A stretch of 64,000 bases of DNA from Bradyrhizobium erythrophlei (GTDB lineage: Bacteria; Pseudomonadota; Alphaproteobacteria; Rhizobiales; Xanthobacteraceae): NCBI RefSeq assembly GCF_900129505.1, contig NZ_LT670818.1:744001-808000 (forward strand), read 5' to 3'. This document shows, one piece after another, positions 1 to 8,187 of this stretch; positions within the stretch are counted from its first letter, which is position 1, and every line of letters starts with the position of its first letter. The position numbers and the translations under genes were made by a program. Below the pieces are notes generated by a model, which worked only from the letters and a program-made list of their open reading frames with translations, was not told where the DNA came from and made no database searches.

Positions 1-1
1 T

Positions 2-727
2 CTCGGCTTTGCGTCCGCCGCCGCGCTGGCCTTGGCCATTGTGGTCGCGCGCGAAGCGCTCGGGCTGGCGCGGCTTGCGACCATCGAAAAACTGCATCTG
101 CGCGCCGCGGAGGTGCTCGTCAGCGACGACCGCGCCGAAAGCCGCGGCATCGTGCAGGACCTGATCAAACTTGCGCACCAGAACCCGCATCTGGCGCGGG
201 CCCGGGCCGCGCTGCAGGGCCATGCCGGCGACATCATCGACGGCGCCGATATGATCCGGCTGGCCGAGCGCGAGTTGATGACGCCGCTGGACCAGGAGGC
301 GCGCCGGCTGGTGTCGTCGGCCGCGCAACGGGTTTCGATCGTCACCGCGGTCAGTCCCCGCGCGCTGGTCGACGTGCTCTTTGTCTTCGTGGCCTCGCTG
401 CGTCTGATCCGGCAACTGGCGCTGCTCTATGGCGGGCGACCCGGCGCGCTCGGCATGTTCAGGCTGCTGCGTCATGTCGTCGCCCACGTCGCCATCACCG
501 GCGGCATGGCGGCCAGCGACAGCCTGATCCAGCAGGTGCTCGGCCATGGCATCGCGGCAAAGCTGTCGCAGCGGCTCGGCGAAGGCGTGCTCAACGGGCT
601 TTTGACCGCGCGGCTCGGACTTGCCGCCATCGACGTCACCCGCCCGCTGCCATTCACCGCCCTGCCGCGGCCGGTGCTCGCCGACCTCGCCAAGGACCTG
701 CTGCGCAAGCGCGACGGCGAGGACTAG
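2..727 (+). CDS. YcjF/DUF697-like membrane protein, 5' end outside the window
   Basis: The reading frame is open from the first bases, so only the C-terminal ~241 residues are present. It matches the UPF0283/YcjF (TIGR01620, DUF697) type: a hydrophobic start, a helical middle with 'SAAQRVSIVTAVSPRALVDVLFV', a second hydrophobic stretch, and an Ala/Leu-rich tail ending 'PLPFTALPRP'. Proteins of this family are inner-membrane proteins of unknown biochemical role, often following a YcjX-type GTPase; that partner would lie upstream and cannot be seen. Family recognition comes from motif memory, not a search. Confidence 0.75.
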   Translation, partial: LGFASAAALALAIVVAREALGLARLATIEKLHLRAAEVLVSDDRAESRGIVQDLIKLAHQNPHLARARAALQGHAGDIIDGADMIRLAERELMTPLDQEARRLVSSAAQRVSIVTAVSPRALVDVLFVFVASLRLIRQLALLYGGRPGALGMFRLLRHVVAHVAITGGMAASDSLIQQVLGHGIAAKLSQRLGEGVLNGLLTARLGLAAIDVTRPLPFTALPRPVLADLAKDLLRKRDGED

Positions 728-820
728 CCTTTTCCGCGCGATACCGGGGCCGAACGAAATGGCCGCCCGAAGGCGGCTGGATTTCATCTTGCCGAAGCTG
801 CGGGCGCGGAAAGGCTCCGG

Positions 821-1114
821 TCAATCGCAAACCTGGACCCGGCGAAAACGCCAGTCATAGCCGTCCCAGTAGCGTTCGCGGACGAACCGGCAAGCGGGCT
901 CTTCGACATAGACCGGCGCCGGCGCATAATAGGCCGGAGGCGGGGGCGGCGGAGCAGGCCGTGACGCCAGGGCGCCGCCGAGCAGCGCGCCGCCGATCAA
1001 TCCGCCCACCACGCCGGCGGCGATTTCGCCATTCTCCGCCCTTGCAGGCTGCGGCAACACAAGCGGGCTTGCAGCCAACATCACAGCCAGGATGGCTGGC
1101 GCGATCTTGCTCAT
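821..1114 (-). CDS. Small secreted glycine-zipper protein with Cys-x20-Cys tail
   Basis: 97 residues. It has a clear signal peptide (positively charged start, hydrophobic 8-20, cleavage after 'ARA'), then a glycine-zipper-like segment (AAGVVGGLIGGALLGGALA), a proline-rich linker and a tail with two cysteines 20 residues apart ending VQVCD. Export to the periplasm or surface is inferred from the signal peptide; function is unknown. The tail resembles those of the proteins at 5033-5290 and 63334-63735. It stands alone between two unrelated genes. Confidence 0.75.
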   Translation of the reverse strand: MSKIAPAILAVMLAASPLVLPQPARAENGEIAAGVVGGLIGGALLGGALASRPAPPPPPPAYYAPAPVYVEEPACRFVRERYWDGYDWRFRRVQVCD

Positions 1115-1219
1115 GATTCATCTCCAGGTCGCGGCTCCGAATCGTGCGGGGGCCGCCGTGCCAAACCATCATACATTACGCGATTAACGCATTCTTAAGC
1201 CTGCGGGCAAGTCGGAAAA

Positions 1220-2875
1220 TTATTCGGAAACGCGAGGCGAGCCCTCGAACGAGAGCGACATGACGTCGCTGTTCGCCAGGGCCGCAACGCGCCATGGCAG
1301 GTGGACCTCGCCCGCCAGCACGCGCCAGCGATACAGCGGCGAGTCCGGTGGCGGCGAAAGTTCGGGTGTCCAGCCGGTCAGCTTCTCCAAGGCGTAGCTG
1401 TCCATCACGATGCCGCGCCAGTTGCGGTCGACGCGCTCCAGCGGCTCCCTGTGCGCCGGAATGTCCTCCCAGAGCGGGCTCCTGTCGTCGGGTACGCGGC
1501 CGACATAGAGCCCGGCATGGCCCCTGATCAGATTCATGCCGGGGTCGCCAAAGCCCATGAAGCGGCCGCGCTCGTTGATCTGGATCACCGGCACGCGGCC
1601 GTTGAAGAACCAGCGCAGCATGGCATAGGTCCGGTAGTCGGTGGTGGCGATCCAGGTCGCGCCGGTCTTCTGCAACTCGGCCTGCGCCCGGTCCGCGACC
1701 TGCTCGTAGCCCGCCTCGCCGCCGATCGGGTCGACCTTGCCGAGGAAATTCCAGGGGGTGACGACATAATAGAGAAAGACCGCCACCACGAAGATGATGC
1801 CGGAAACGATAGCCGCCCTGGCCCAGGGGATCGCCGATCTCACCAGCCATGCCGGATAGCCTTGCCGCGGCAGCAGCGCGATGTTGATGGCGGCTGCGGC
1901 AAATCCGGCCGGCCACATGAACATCGGCCAGGTATCGCCGACCCGCAATGTCAGCGATTTCCAGAGGAAATAAAGGAAGGGAAGGAGCACGGCGGTCGAC
2001 AGCAGGATGGCGACCGCATCGTCCCGGCGATAACCGCGCCACGCCATCATGCTCGCGCCCGACAGCACCACCGGCATCAGGATGATACCGACCAGCCCGA
2101 ATTGCAGGCCGATGAAATCGCCGACGGTGCGCAGCGACAATTCATGCGCTGCGAAGGCGCGCACGAACTGGAACCGGAACGACGCCCAGTCATGCCCGGC
2201 ATTCCAGATCAGGACCGGCGAAAACACGGCCACCGCAATCAGCGCCGCCGCCCAGGGATATGGGCTGGACAGCCAGCGCCGGCGCCATGAAGGCACCAGC
2301 ATGAAGGCCGCGACCGCCGGCAGCCACAGCATCGCGGTAAATTTGGACAGCAGTGAAAGTCCGGCAAAAACGCCGGCGGCGAGCCACCAGCGGCCATCGC
2401 CGCTCTCGGCAAGCCGCACCAGCGCCCACAGCATCGCGACCGCGAACGGGATCAGCGCCACGTCGGGCGAGACCTTGGCCATCAGCAGCCCGTAATAGAG
2501 CGCGGCTTCCGGCATCAGCACGACAAGCGCGATGGCGCGGAAATCATGCGTCACGCGGCGGACGATATCGGCGAGCAGGAGTTGCGTTGCCAGCATCGCC
2601 AGGATGCCGGCGAAACGTACGCCCAGATTGGTGTCGCCGAAAATAGCCGTGCCGAAGCGGATGAACCACGCAATCATGGGAGGGTGGTCGAGGAAGGAAA
2701 GCACGCTCTCCTTCGACCAGGTCCAGTAATAGGCCTCATCGGTGCGCAGGTCGATGACGCTGGCGTAGACGATCCGCAGCACCGTCATCGCAGCGATCAG
2801 CGCCGCCACGGCAAGCAACTGCCGAAGAGCGGAACTGTGCGGTTTTGCGATGCTATCGGCGGCGGCGATGGTCAC
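1220..2875 (-). CDS. GT39/ArnT-like membrane glycosyltransferase
   Basis: 551 residues with about ten hydrophobic helices. Near the N-terminus it has the Asp-Glu pair (D46, E47) in 'DLRTDEAYYWTW' followed by 'LDHPPM', the signature of family 39 polyprenyl-phosphate-sugar transferases (PMT/ArnT class, pfam PMT_2). Such enzymes move a sugar from an undecaprenyl-phosphate donor onto lipid A, protein or another envelope acceptor at the periplasmic face. The soluble C-terminal part is typical of the family. There is no sugar-donor synthase beside it, so acceptor and sugar cannot be named. Confidence 0.85.
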   Translation of the reverse strand: MTIAAADSIAKPHSSALRQLLAVAALIAAMTVLRIVYASVIDLRTDEAYYWTWSKESVLSFLDHPPMIAWFIRFGTAIFGDTNLGVRFAGILAMLATQLLLADIVRRVTHDFRAIALVVLMPEAALYYGLLMAKVSPDVALIPFAVAMLWALVRLAESGDGRWWLAAGVFAGLSLLSKFTAMLWLPAVAAFMLVPSWRRRWLSSPYPWAAALIAVAVFSPVLIWNAGHDWASFRFQFVRAFAAHELSLRTVGDFIGLQFGLVGIILMPVVLSGASMMAWRGYRRDDAVAILLSTAVLLPFLYFLWKSLTLRVGDTWPMFMWPAGFAAAAINIALLPRQGYPAWLVRSAIPWARAAIVSGIIFVVAVFLYYVVTPWNFLGKVDPIGGEAGYEQVADRAQAELQKTGATWIATTDYRTYAMLRWFFNGRVPVIQINERGRFMGFGDPGMNLIRGHAGLYVGRVPDDRSPLWEDIPAHREPLERVDRNWRGIVMDSYALEKLTGWTPELSPPPDSPLYRWRVLAGEVHLPWRVAALANSDVMSLSFEGSPRVSE

Positions 2876-2934
2876 GCCGCCTTTTCCCCGACTCCGAAAG
2901 AGGTGTCAACGGAGACAGATCGTGCACGCTCGAT

Positions 2935-3056
2935 CGTCGTCCCGGCGAAGGCCTGGCGAAGGCCGGGACCGAGAACCACCGGCATTCGTGGTCTCTACCA
3001 CGATGCCAAGGCCGCAAGTTCACGGCAAATGGGTCCCGGCCTTCGCCGGAACGACT
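2935..3056. repeat. Intergenic palindromic repeat, 'GTCCCGGCGAAGG' type
   Basis: Near-perfect terminal inverted repeat: GTCGTCCCGGCGAAGGC at the left is matched by GCCTTCGCCGGAACGAC at the right, with an inner GGCCGGGACC / GGTCCCGGCC pairing. It lies in the gap between two divergent genes. Elements of this look are common between genes in Bradyrhizobium and Rhodopseudomonas; it encodes nothing visible. Confidence 0.75.
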
Positions 3057-3122
3057 CGGAGGTAGACGCCCCGACGGTGGTACCGGCGGGAATTAAACTC
3101 TACTATCCCCGATCACTTCCCC

Positions 3123-4892
3123 ATGGTCGCTCAACCCAATCGCATGGCTCGATTTTCCCAGGAACGGCTGACAAAACTCATCCGCGGCATCGGTGTCCGG
3201 CAGATTCGTCTCGCCTGCGGGCTGGTATTGTTCGCCTATCTGGTCAGCCATTTCCTCAACCACGCGCTCGGCAACATCTCCATGGATGCCCTGGCCGACG
3301 GCGTCTATTACCACACCGTGTTATGGCAATTTCTGCCCGTCGCGATCACGTTTTACACCGCTGCGCTGCTGCACGCCGGTCTCGGCATCTGGGCACTGTA
3401 CCAGCGCCGGCAATTCCGCTGGAGGGCGATCGAGCCGCTGCAGCTCGTGCTGGGCCTGAGCATTCCCGCACTGATCATCGCCCACATCGCCGGCGTGCGG
3501 CTCGGCCAAACGCTGTTCGGGCATGAAAAGTTCTATCCGCAGGTGCTCTATGCCCAATGGGTGGCGTGGCCCTACCGGATCCTGCAGATGTACGCGGTGC
3601 TGCTGATCGCCTGGATCCACGGCTGCATCGGGCTGTATTTCTGGCTGCGGATGCGAAATTTCTATCAACGCGCGGCGCCGTTCCTGCTCGCGGCCGCGGT
3701 CCTGATTCCGACGCTGGCGATGCTCGGCATCTATCAGGGCGGCCGGAGCGTCATCGCCGACAGCGAGAGCGCCGAATGGCGAGCGGAAAATCTGGGTCCG
3801 CAGCAGGTCGGCACTGCCGCCGAGCAGAAGGTGCTCGACAGCATCGTGGATGATTTCCTGATCGGCTATCTGGGGCTGCTCGGATTGGTGCTCGCGGCAC
3901 GCGGCGTCCGCGCGATCGCCGAACGCCGCGGCGGCATGATCAACCTGTCCTATGGCAATGGCCGCACGGTTCGGGTGCCCAGGGGCCTCAGCGTGCTCGA
4001 GGCGAGCCTGCGCCACAACGTTCCGCACGCCAGCGTCTGCGGCGGCCGCGCCCGCTGCTCGACCTGCCGGATTCGCGTGATCGGCGACTGCAGCACGCTG
4101 CCGAAGCCCTCGCCGCGCGAAGCCTTCGTGCTCGACCGCGTCGGCGCGTCCGACCCATCGATCCGCCTCGCCTGCCAGCTGCGCCCCGAGGCCGACCTCT
4201 CCTTCTTCCAGCTGTTCATGCCGCACGCGATGTCGGCCAACGCGCACGCCTCGCATCCGCATCGCATCGGCCAGGAGCGCTATCTGGTCAGCATGTTCGT
4301 TGACATGCGCGGTTCGACCAAGCTTGCCGAAAAGCAGCTTCCCTTCGACACCGTGTTCATCGTCAATCGCTTCCTCGGCGCGGTATCGCAGGCCGTGATC
4401 GAATGCGGCGGCCAGCCCAACCAGTTCGTCGGCGACGGACAATTGGCGCTGTTCGGGCTTACGGCCAGCCCGCAAGTAGCCTGCCGCCAGGCGCTGCGGG
4501 CCGCGGCGATGATATCCGTCAATGTCGACGAGTTGAATCAATTCCTGAGCCATGATTTGCGCGAACCGCTCCGCTTCGGCATCGGCATTCACGGCGGCGA
4601 AGTGATCATCGGCGACATCGGCTACCGCGACCATATGGTGTTCACCGCGCTCGGCGATGCCGTCAATGTCGCGGCACGACTGCAGGACATGACCAAGAGC
4701 ATCGGCTGCGAAGCCATTGCCTCGGAAGAAGTTCGCATCACCGCAGGCCTCGCCGACGACGCGCTGCCGCAGCAGGAAGTCACGATACGCGGACGCAGCG
4801 AGCCGATGATTGTCCATGTGATCGGCGATGCGAAGACGCTGTCCGCGCTGGTTAACGATGTGCAAATCGCCGCTTCCGCCGTCGCTGTGTGA
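3123..4892 (+). CDS. cyaC: CyaC-type class III adenylate cyclase with heme-type membrane anchor and [2Fe-2S] domain
   Basis: 589 residues in three parts. Residues ~25-265 form a six-helix membrane domain with widely spaced histidines (H43/H47, H84, H121, H166), the tetra-histidine pattern described for Sinorhizobium meliloti CyaC and diheme-B succinate:quinone oxidoreductase anchors. Residues ~273-365 are a plant-type ferredoxin domain with C306, C312, C315 and C351. Residues ~385-560 are a class III cyclase with metal-binding D394 and D438 and transition-state N515 and R519 ('GDAVNVAARLQ'). All catalytic residues are present, so cAMP synthesis gated by quinone or iron-sulfur redox state is likely. 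An alternative start lies at 3144; no strong ribosome site decides it. The gene symbol is by similarity. Confidence 0.88.
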   Translation: MVAQPNRMARFSQERLTKLIRGIGVRQIRLACGLVLFAYLVSHFLNHALGNISMDALADGVYYHTVLWQFLPVAITFYTAALLHAGLGIWALYQRRQFRWRAIEPLQLVLGLSIPALIIAHIAGVRLGQTLFGHEKFYPQVLYAQWVAWPYRILQMYAVLLIAWIHGCIGLYFWLRMRNFYQRAAPFLLAAAVLIPTLAMLGIYQGGRSVIADSESAEWRAENLGPQQVGTAAEQKVLDSIVDDFLIGYLGLLGLVLAARGVRAIAERRGGMINLSYGNGRTVRVPRGLSVLEASLRHNVPHASVCGGRARCSTCRIRVIGDCSTLPKPSPREAFVLDRVGASDPSIRLACQLRPEADLSFFQLFMPHAMSANAHASHPHRIGQERYLVSMFVDMRGSTKLAEKQLPFDTVFIVNRFLGAVSQAVIECGGQPNQFVGDGQLALFGLTASPQVACRQALRAAAMISVNVDELNQFLSHDLREPLRFGIGIHGGEVIIGDIGYRDHMVFTALGDAVNVAARLQDMTKSIGCEAIASEEVRITAGLADDALPQQEVTIRGRSEPMIVHVIGDAKTLSALVNDVQIAASAVAV

Positions 4893-4904
4893 TCCAGCGC
4901 ACAC

Positions 4905-4920
4905 CTGAACGATCGTTCAG
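4905..4920. promoter_or_regulatory. Perfect 16-bp palindrome, possible TetR-type operator
   Basis: CTGAACGATCGTTCAG is a perfect palindrome, 112 bp upstream of the small secreted-protein gene at 5033 and just after the cyclase stop. Palindromes with TGAACG/CGTTCA halves are typical operators of TetR-family repressors. No TetR gene is in the window. It has no U-tract, so it is not a terminator. Confidence 0.45.
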
Positions 4921-5032
4921 AAAATTGCCCGCGAAATCAACGAACCCGGCTCCGAAAGAGTGCGACTGATGGGCGGTGGGCAAGACTGAACCGATCACCC
5001 CGCGCCACGGCGCACATCGAAGGAGAACGACT

Positions 5033-5290
5033 ATGTTACGCAAACTCACGCTTGGACTTGTTGCCGCAGCTTCTCTCGGCGCGATGGCGCTGGCTCCCAC
5101 CGCCGCTTCCGCGCATCCGTGGGGCGGTGGCTGGGGTGGCGGATGGGGCGGCGGCTTCCATCATCACCACTTCGGCCACGGCTTCGGCATCGGCTATATC
5201 GGCGGTGGCGACGACGGCTGCTATGTGGTGCGGCGCGTGCCCACCCCGTTCGGCTATCGCCTGCGCACCATCAACGTCTGCGAATATTGA
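5033..5290 (+). CDS. Small secreted Gly/His-rich protein with Cys-x19-Cys tail
   Basis: 85 residues. The start at 5033 was chosen because AAGGAG lies at 5020-5025 and because it gives a proper signal peptide (MLRKLTLGLVAAASLGAMALA, cleavage near 'ASA'). After it come Gly/Trp repeats and a His-rich patch (FHHHHFGHGFG), then a tail with two cysteines 19 residues apart ending INVCEY. The His/Gly patch could bind a metal, but that is a guess. It is a single-gene unit with its own terminator. Confidence 0.78.
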   Translation: MLRKLTLGLVAAASLGAMALAPTAASAHPWGGGWGGGWGGGFHHHHFGHGFGIGYIGGGDDGCYVVRRVPTPFGYRLRTINVCEY

Positions 5291-5321
5291 TCCCAGACTG
5301 CGCTTCGCTTGCTTCCAAAAG

Positions 5322-5357
5322 CCCCGGTCGCGTGTTCGCGGCCGGGGTTTTGTTTTC
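5322..5357 (+). terminator. Rho-independent terminator of the gene at 5033
   Basis: An 11-bp stem CCCCGGTCGCG / CGCGGCCGGGG with one mismatch, a 4-nt loop and a following T-rich run (TTTTGTTTT), 31 bp after the stop codon. Confidence 0.85.
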
Positions 5358-5663
5358 GCGGCCCGGTTCGGCGATCGCCAGGTGCCTGCCAGGCACACCG
5401 TAGGAATACGCCCATAAGAATGCGCCCATGTGACCGGGGATGCCCGATGATGATATGGTCCAAGAGCTGATTCGGTGAGCGCTGCGATGGGCCAGCCGGT
5501 CCGCCGCGCCGCCTGCAGCCGGTAGCACAGATTTGATATCTGGCCCCGCACCCGTCAATCGCCAATCACGCAAACTCCATTGGGATCGCGAGCCTGTCTG
5601 CCCTACGATTCTGCGGAGTCGTCAATCGCGCCTCTGAAGTATACGAGAACGAAAACAATTTTC
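5358..5663. other. Intergenic region, leader of the OpgC-like gene
   Basis: About 300 bp between the terminator and the start chosen for the next gene. I see no RNA gene, repeat or convincing ORF. An in-frame upstream ATG at 5580 would add 28 residues that do not look like family sequence, so this part is treated as untranslated. Confidence 0.5.
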
Positions 5664-6824
5664 ATGGATATCAGGGCTATTGTCGCAGCGCATGGGCGCG
5701 ATACCAGGATCGACCTGTTTCGCGGAATCGCGAACTGGTTCATCTTTCTGGACCACATTCCGGACAATGTCGTGAACTGGATCACGGTCAGGAATTACGG
5801 GTTCAGCGGGGCCGCCGACCTGTTCATCTTCATTTCGGGTTATGCGGCAGCGATCGTCTACGCCAAAATGACGGTAGAACGCGGCTTCATTGTCGGTGCA
5901 AGCCGGATCTTCAAGCGGGTGTGGCAGCTCTACGCCGCCTACGTGGTATTGTTCGTGATCTACCTCGTGACGATCACGGATGTCGCGACACGCTATGCCA
6001 CTCCGGAACTGATCTACGAATTCAATATTGCCGGCGTGGTCGACCATCCGGTGCGAATGTTAATCTACGGGCTGCTGCTGGAAGCAAGGCCGCTCAATCT
6101 GGACATTCTGCAGCTCTACATCGTGCTGATGGCGTTTTTCCCACCGGTGCTCTGGCTGATGTTGCGCAAGCCGGATCTCGCGCTGGCGGGGTCGGCCGCG
6201 CTCTATTTCGCCGCCCGTGCGTTCGACTGGAACCTGCGGTCGCTTCCCGACGGCAGCTGGTATTTCAACCCGTATTGCTGGCAGCTGCTGTTCGTGCTCG
6301 GCGCCTGGTTCGCGTTCGGCGGATTGGAAAAATGCCGTTCGCTTCTGAAGTCGTCGATGCTGTTCTATCTCGCGATCGCCTATCTTCTGTTTGCTCTCGT
6401 CATGACGATGGCAGGACGTTTTCCGGAACTCGGAGACCTGATGCCGGCAAACCTGTTCTTTGCCTTCAATCCGAACGACAGGGTCAATCTTGCACCGTAT
6501 CGCGTTCTGCACCTCCTCGCCGCCATCTTCGTCGTGACACGCTTCATGCCGAAGGACTGGCCCGGACTGGAGTGGCGCATCTTCAGACCGCTGATCGTAT
6601 GCGGCCAGCAATCGCTGACGGTATTTTGCCTCGGAGTCTTTCTCTCCTTTGCCGGTCATTTCGCGCTGCTGCTGAGCTGGGGTTCCCTGCTGGCCCAGAT
6701 CCTCGTCAGCGTCAGCGGCGTCGCCATCATGACGCTTGCCGCCTACTACATCTCATGGTCCAAGCGGCAGGACGATCCATCGGAAGTCCGCCGCCGCATG
6801 GCATCCATCGACGCCCATTTCTGA
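5664..6824 (+). CDS. OpgC-family membrane acyltransferase/modification protein
   Basis: 386 residues, ten or so transmembrane helices, with the family opening 'RIDLFRGIANWFIFLDHIPDNVVNWITVRNYGFS' split over the first two helices and 'DLFIFISGYAAA'. OpgC proteins add succinyl groups to osmoregulated periplasmic glucans; many rhizobial paralogues are assigned only by family. The start at 5664 puts the conserved N-terminus about 15 residues in; the longer start at 5580 is possible. The gene stands alone, with no opgG/opgH or cyclic glucan synthase next to it, so the real acceptor is open. Confidence 0.82.
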   Translation: MDIRAIVAAHGRDTRIDLFRGIANWFIFLDHIPDNVVNWITVRNYGFSGAADLFIFISGYAAAIVYAKMTVERGFIVGASRIFKRVWQLYAAYVVLFVIYLVTITDVATRYATPELIYEFNIAGVVDHPVRMLIYGLLLEARPLNLDILQLYIVLMAFFPPVLWLMLRKPDLALAGSAALYFAARAFDWNLRSLPDGSWYFNPYCWQLLFVLGAWFAFGGLEKCRSLLKSSMLFYLAIAYLLFALVMTMAGRFPELGDLMPANLFFAFNPNDRVNLAPYRVLHLLAAIFVVTRFMPKDWPGLEWRIFRPLIVCGQQSLTVFCLGVFLSFAGHFALLLSWGSLLAQILVSVSGVAIMTLAAYYISWSKRQDDPSEVRRRMASIDAHF

Positions 6825-7037
6825 GGTCCAGGGGGTGCGAAACGCGCGTCCGGACCGGGCGCGCGCCTCCATTCAATAAAATTGAACCAATCGGCATTTT
6901 TCGATGATTTGACGCGCTAAATGACGGAAAAACCGGTAAAAGCTGCAAATGCGCCGCGATAATGAACGTTTTCCGCCGAAATCCTCCTGTGGTTTAAGCT
7001 ATCAAGCGTGCCACATACCGCGTATCCTGCGCCGCGT

Positions 7038-7081
7038 CGGACATGCCGGTTTGCGGGGACTGGCCGTCCGTTTTTATTTTT
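7038..7081 (+). promoter_or_regulatory. Terminator-like hairpin in the cold-shock gene leader
   Basis: CGGAC (7038-7042) pairs with GTCCG (7066-7070), with GCC/GGC extending it inward, followed at once by TTTTTATTTTTG. The element ends about 20 bp before the start codon and overlaps the long leader that runs from roughly 6850. It could act as an attenuator or a temperature-sensitive switch, as expected for cold-shock mRNAs; this is inference. Confidence 0.45.
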
Positions 7082-7101
7082 GATCCCGCGGAGACGACGT
7101 A

Positions 7102-7302
7102 ATGGCTAAAGGTACTGTGAAGTGGTTCAACCCGACCAAGGGCTTCGGTTTCATCCAGCCCAACACGGGTGGCAAGGACGTTTTCGTTCATATTTCGGCG
7201 GTCGAGAAAGCCGGCCTTTCGACCCTCAACGAGGGACAGACGGTGGAGTACGAAGAGGTTGCCAATCGCGGCAAGACCTCGGCCGAAAACCTCAAGGTTT
7301 GA
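7102..7302 (+). CDS. cspA: CspA-family cold-shock protein
   Basis: 66 residues, the usual length. It has both nucleic-acid-binding motifs, RNP1 (KGFGFIQP) and RNP2 (VFVHIS), in a single OB-fold cold-shock domain beginning [14 protein letters not shown]. It binds single-stranded RNA/DNA and acts as an RNA chaperone in the cytoplasm. The ribosome site is GGAG about 12 nt upstream. The leader is long (about 250 bp between genes) and carries a hairpin with a T-run, suggesting post-transcriptional control. Which Csp paralogue it is cannot be told from one gene. Confidence 0.95.
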   Translation: MAKGTVKWFNPTKGFGFIQPNTGGKDVFVHISAVEKAGLSTLNEGQTVEYEEVANRGKTSAENLKV

Positions 7303-7409
7303 CGGCCTAGCGCGCTAGCCGGCGACAGCGCCCTCTCGGAAGAATCCGGGAGTGGAGCTTTCCAAAAAGACCTAATCGGCAAACTGTAATTGGCGAAAGC
7401 GGTCACCGC

Positions 7410-8081
7410 TCAGTCTTCGGTGACCCATTTTTCGACCGTCATGACATCGGGCGGCTGCGCATAGCCGCGTGGCCACAAATCGACGACCCATTCGACCTTG
7501 GTCGCGCGGTCGACCAGCACCGCGGTGTTGTGTGGCGTCTGCAGCACCAGCGCGTTGCCGCGGTAACGCGGGTCGCCCACCACGTGGAATTTCAGCAGAC
7601 CCCATTCCTGCAGCACCAATAGCAGGCTCAGGGTGTTGCGGGTGGTGTCCCAGCAATCGAAATTGTGCTTGTCGTCGAAAGCGCGGAAATCCGCCTTGGC
7701 GACGCGCTTGTCGGTCCCGAGGATCGGCCCCATGCGGCGATCGAACCAGATCACCGCTTTCTGCGCCGCCGCGCGCTCGGCCGCGGCGGAAGCGTGGCCT
7801 GCAGTCATGATCCGTGTCAGCGCGGCGCGGTCGCCAGCCGTAAAATCAAGCATTTCGCGGCGCCGGCAGACAAAACTGTAGCAGACCGTCATGCGCTGCG
7901 CGGTGGGCGGGTAAATCGAGACGGCGTTGTAGATCGCCGCCTGCTGCGTGCTCAGTTCGACCGAATGCGCCGGTGCCGAACCCGCGGTCAGGAGGGTTCC
8001 GATCAGGAATGTGGCAAAACCAGAAAACGACGGCGTTCTACCTGTTCGAAAAGCTGCCGCCCGCCAGTCCCTCCGCCCCAT
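7410..8081 (-). CDS. Exported protein with a possible transglutaminase-like Cys-His-Asp triad
   Basis: 223 residues from the start at 8081, which gives a signal peptide (hydrophobic FATFLIGTLLTAG, cleavage near 'APAHS'). A longer frame reaches 8189 but would add an unlikely Arg/Ser-rich extension. The second half has 'FDCWDTTRNTLSLLL', then 'HNTAVLVDR', then 'VVDLWPRG': the Cys at a helix start, His and Asp order of bacterial transglutaminase-like cysteine proteinases (BTLCP). This is my reading of the pattern; nothing in the neighbourhood confirms it. It is divergent from putA with about 106 bp between starts. Confidence 0.65.
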   Translation of the reverse strand: MGRRDWRAAAFRTGRTPSFSGFATFLIGTLLTAGSAPAHSVELSTQQAAIYNAVSIYPPTAQRMTVCYSFVCRRREMLDFTAGDRAALTRIMTAGHASAAAERAAAQKAVIWFDRRMGPILGTDKRVAKADFRAFDDKHNFDCWDTTRNTLSLLLVLQEWGLLKFHVVGDPRYRGNALVLQTPHNTAVLVDRATKVEWVVDLWPRGYAQPPDVMTVEKWVTED

Positions 8082-8187
8082 TCCCCACCATGCCTTGATT
8101 GAAAAAAGTCGCGCGGAAGCTATCGCAGCGGTTTCGCGATGCCAAGGCCGGCGGCATGATGGTGCACGGGAACTTGAAGTGCATGCC

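Noticed and set aside
3321..4904. 527-codon minus-strand frame opposite the adenylate cyclase
   Set aside because: No recognisable domain, low-complexity His/Ala/Arg composition, and the plus-strand gene has all catalytic residues.
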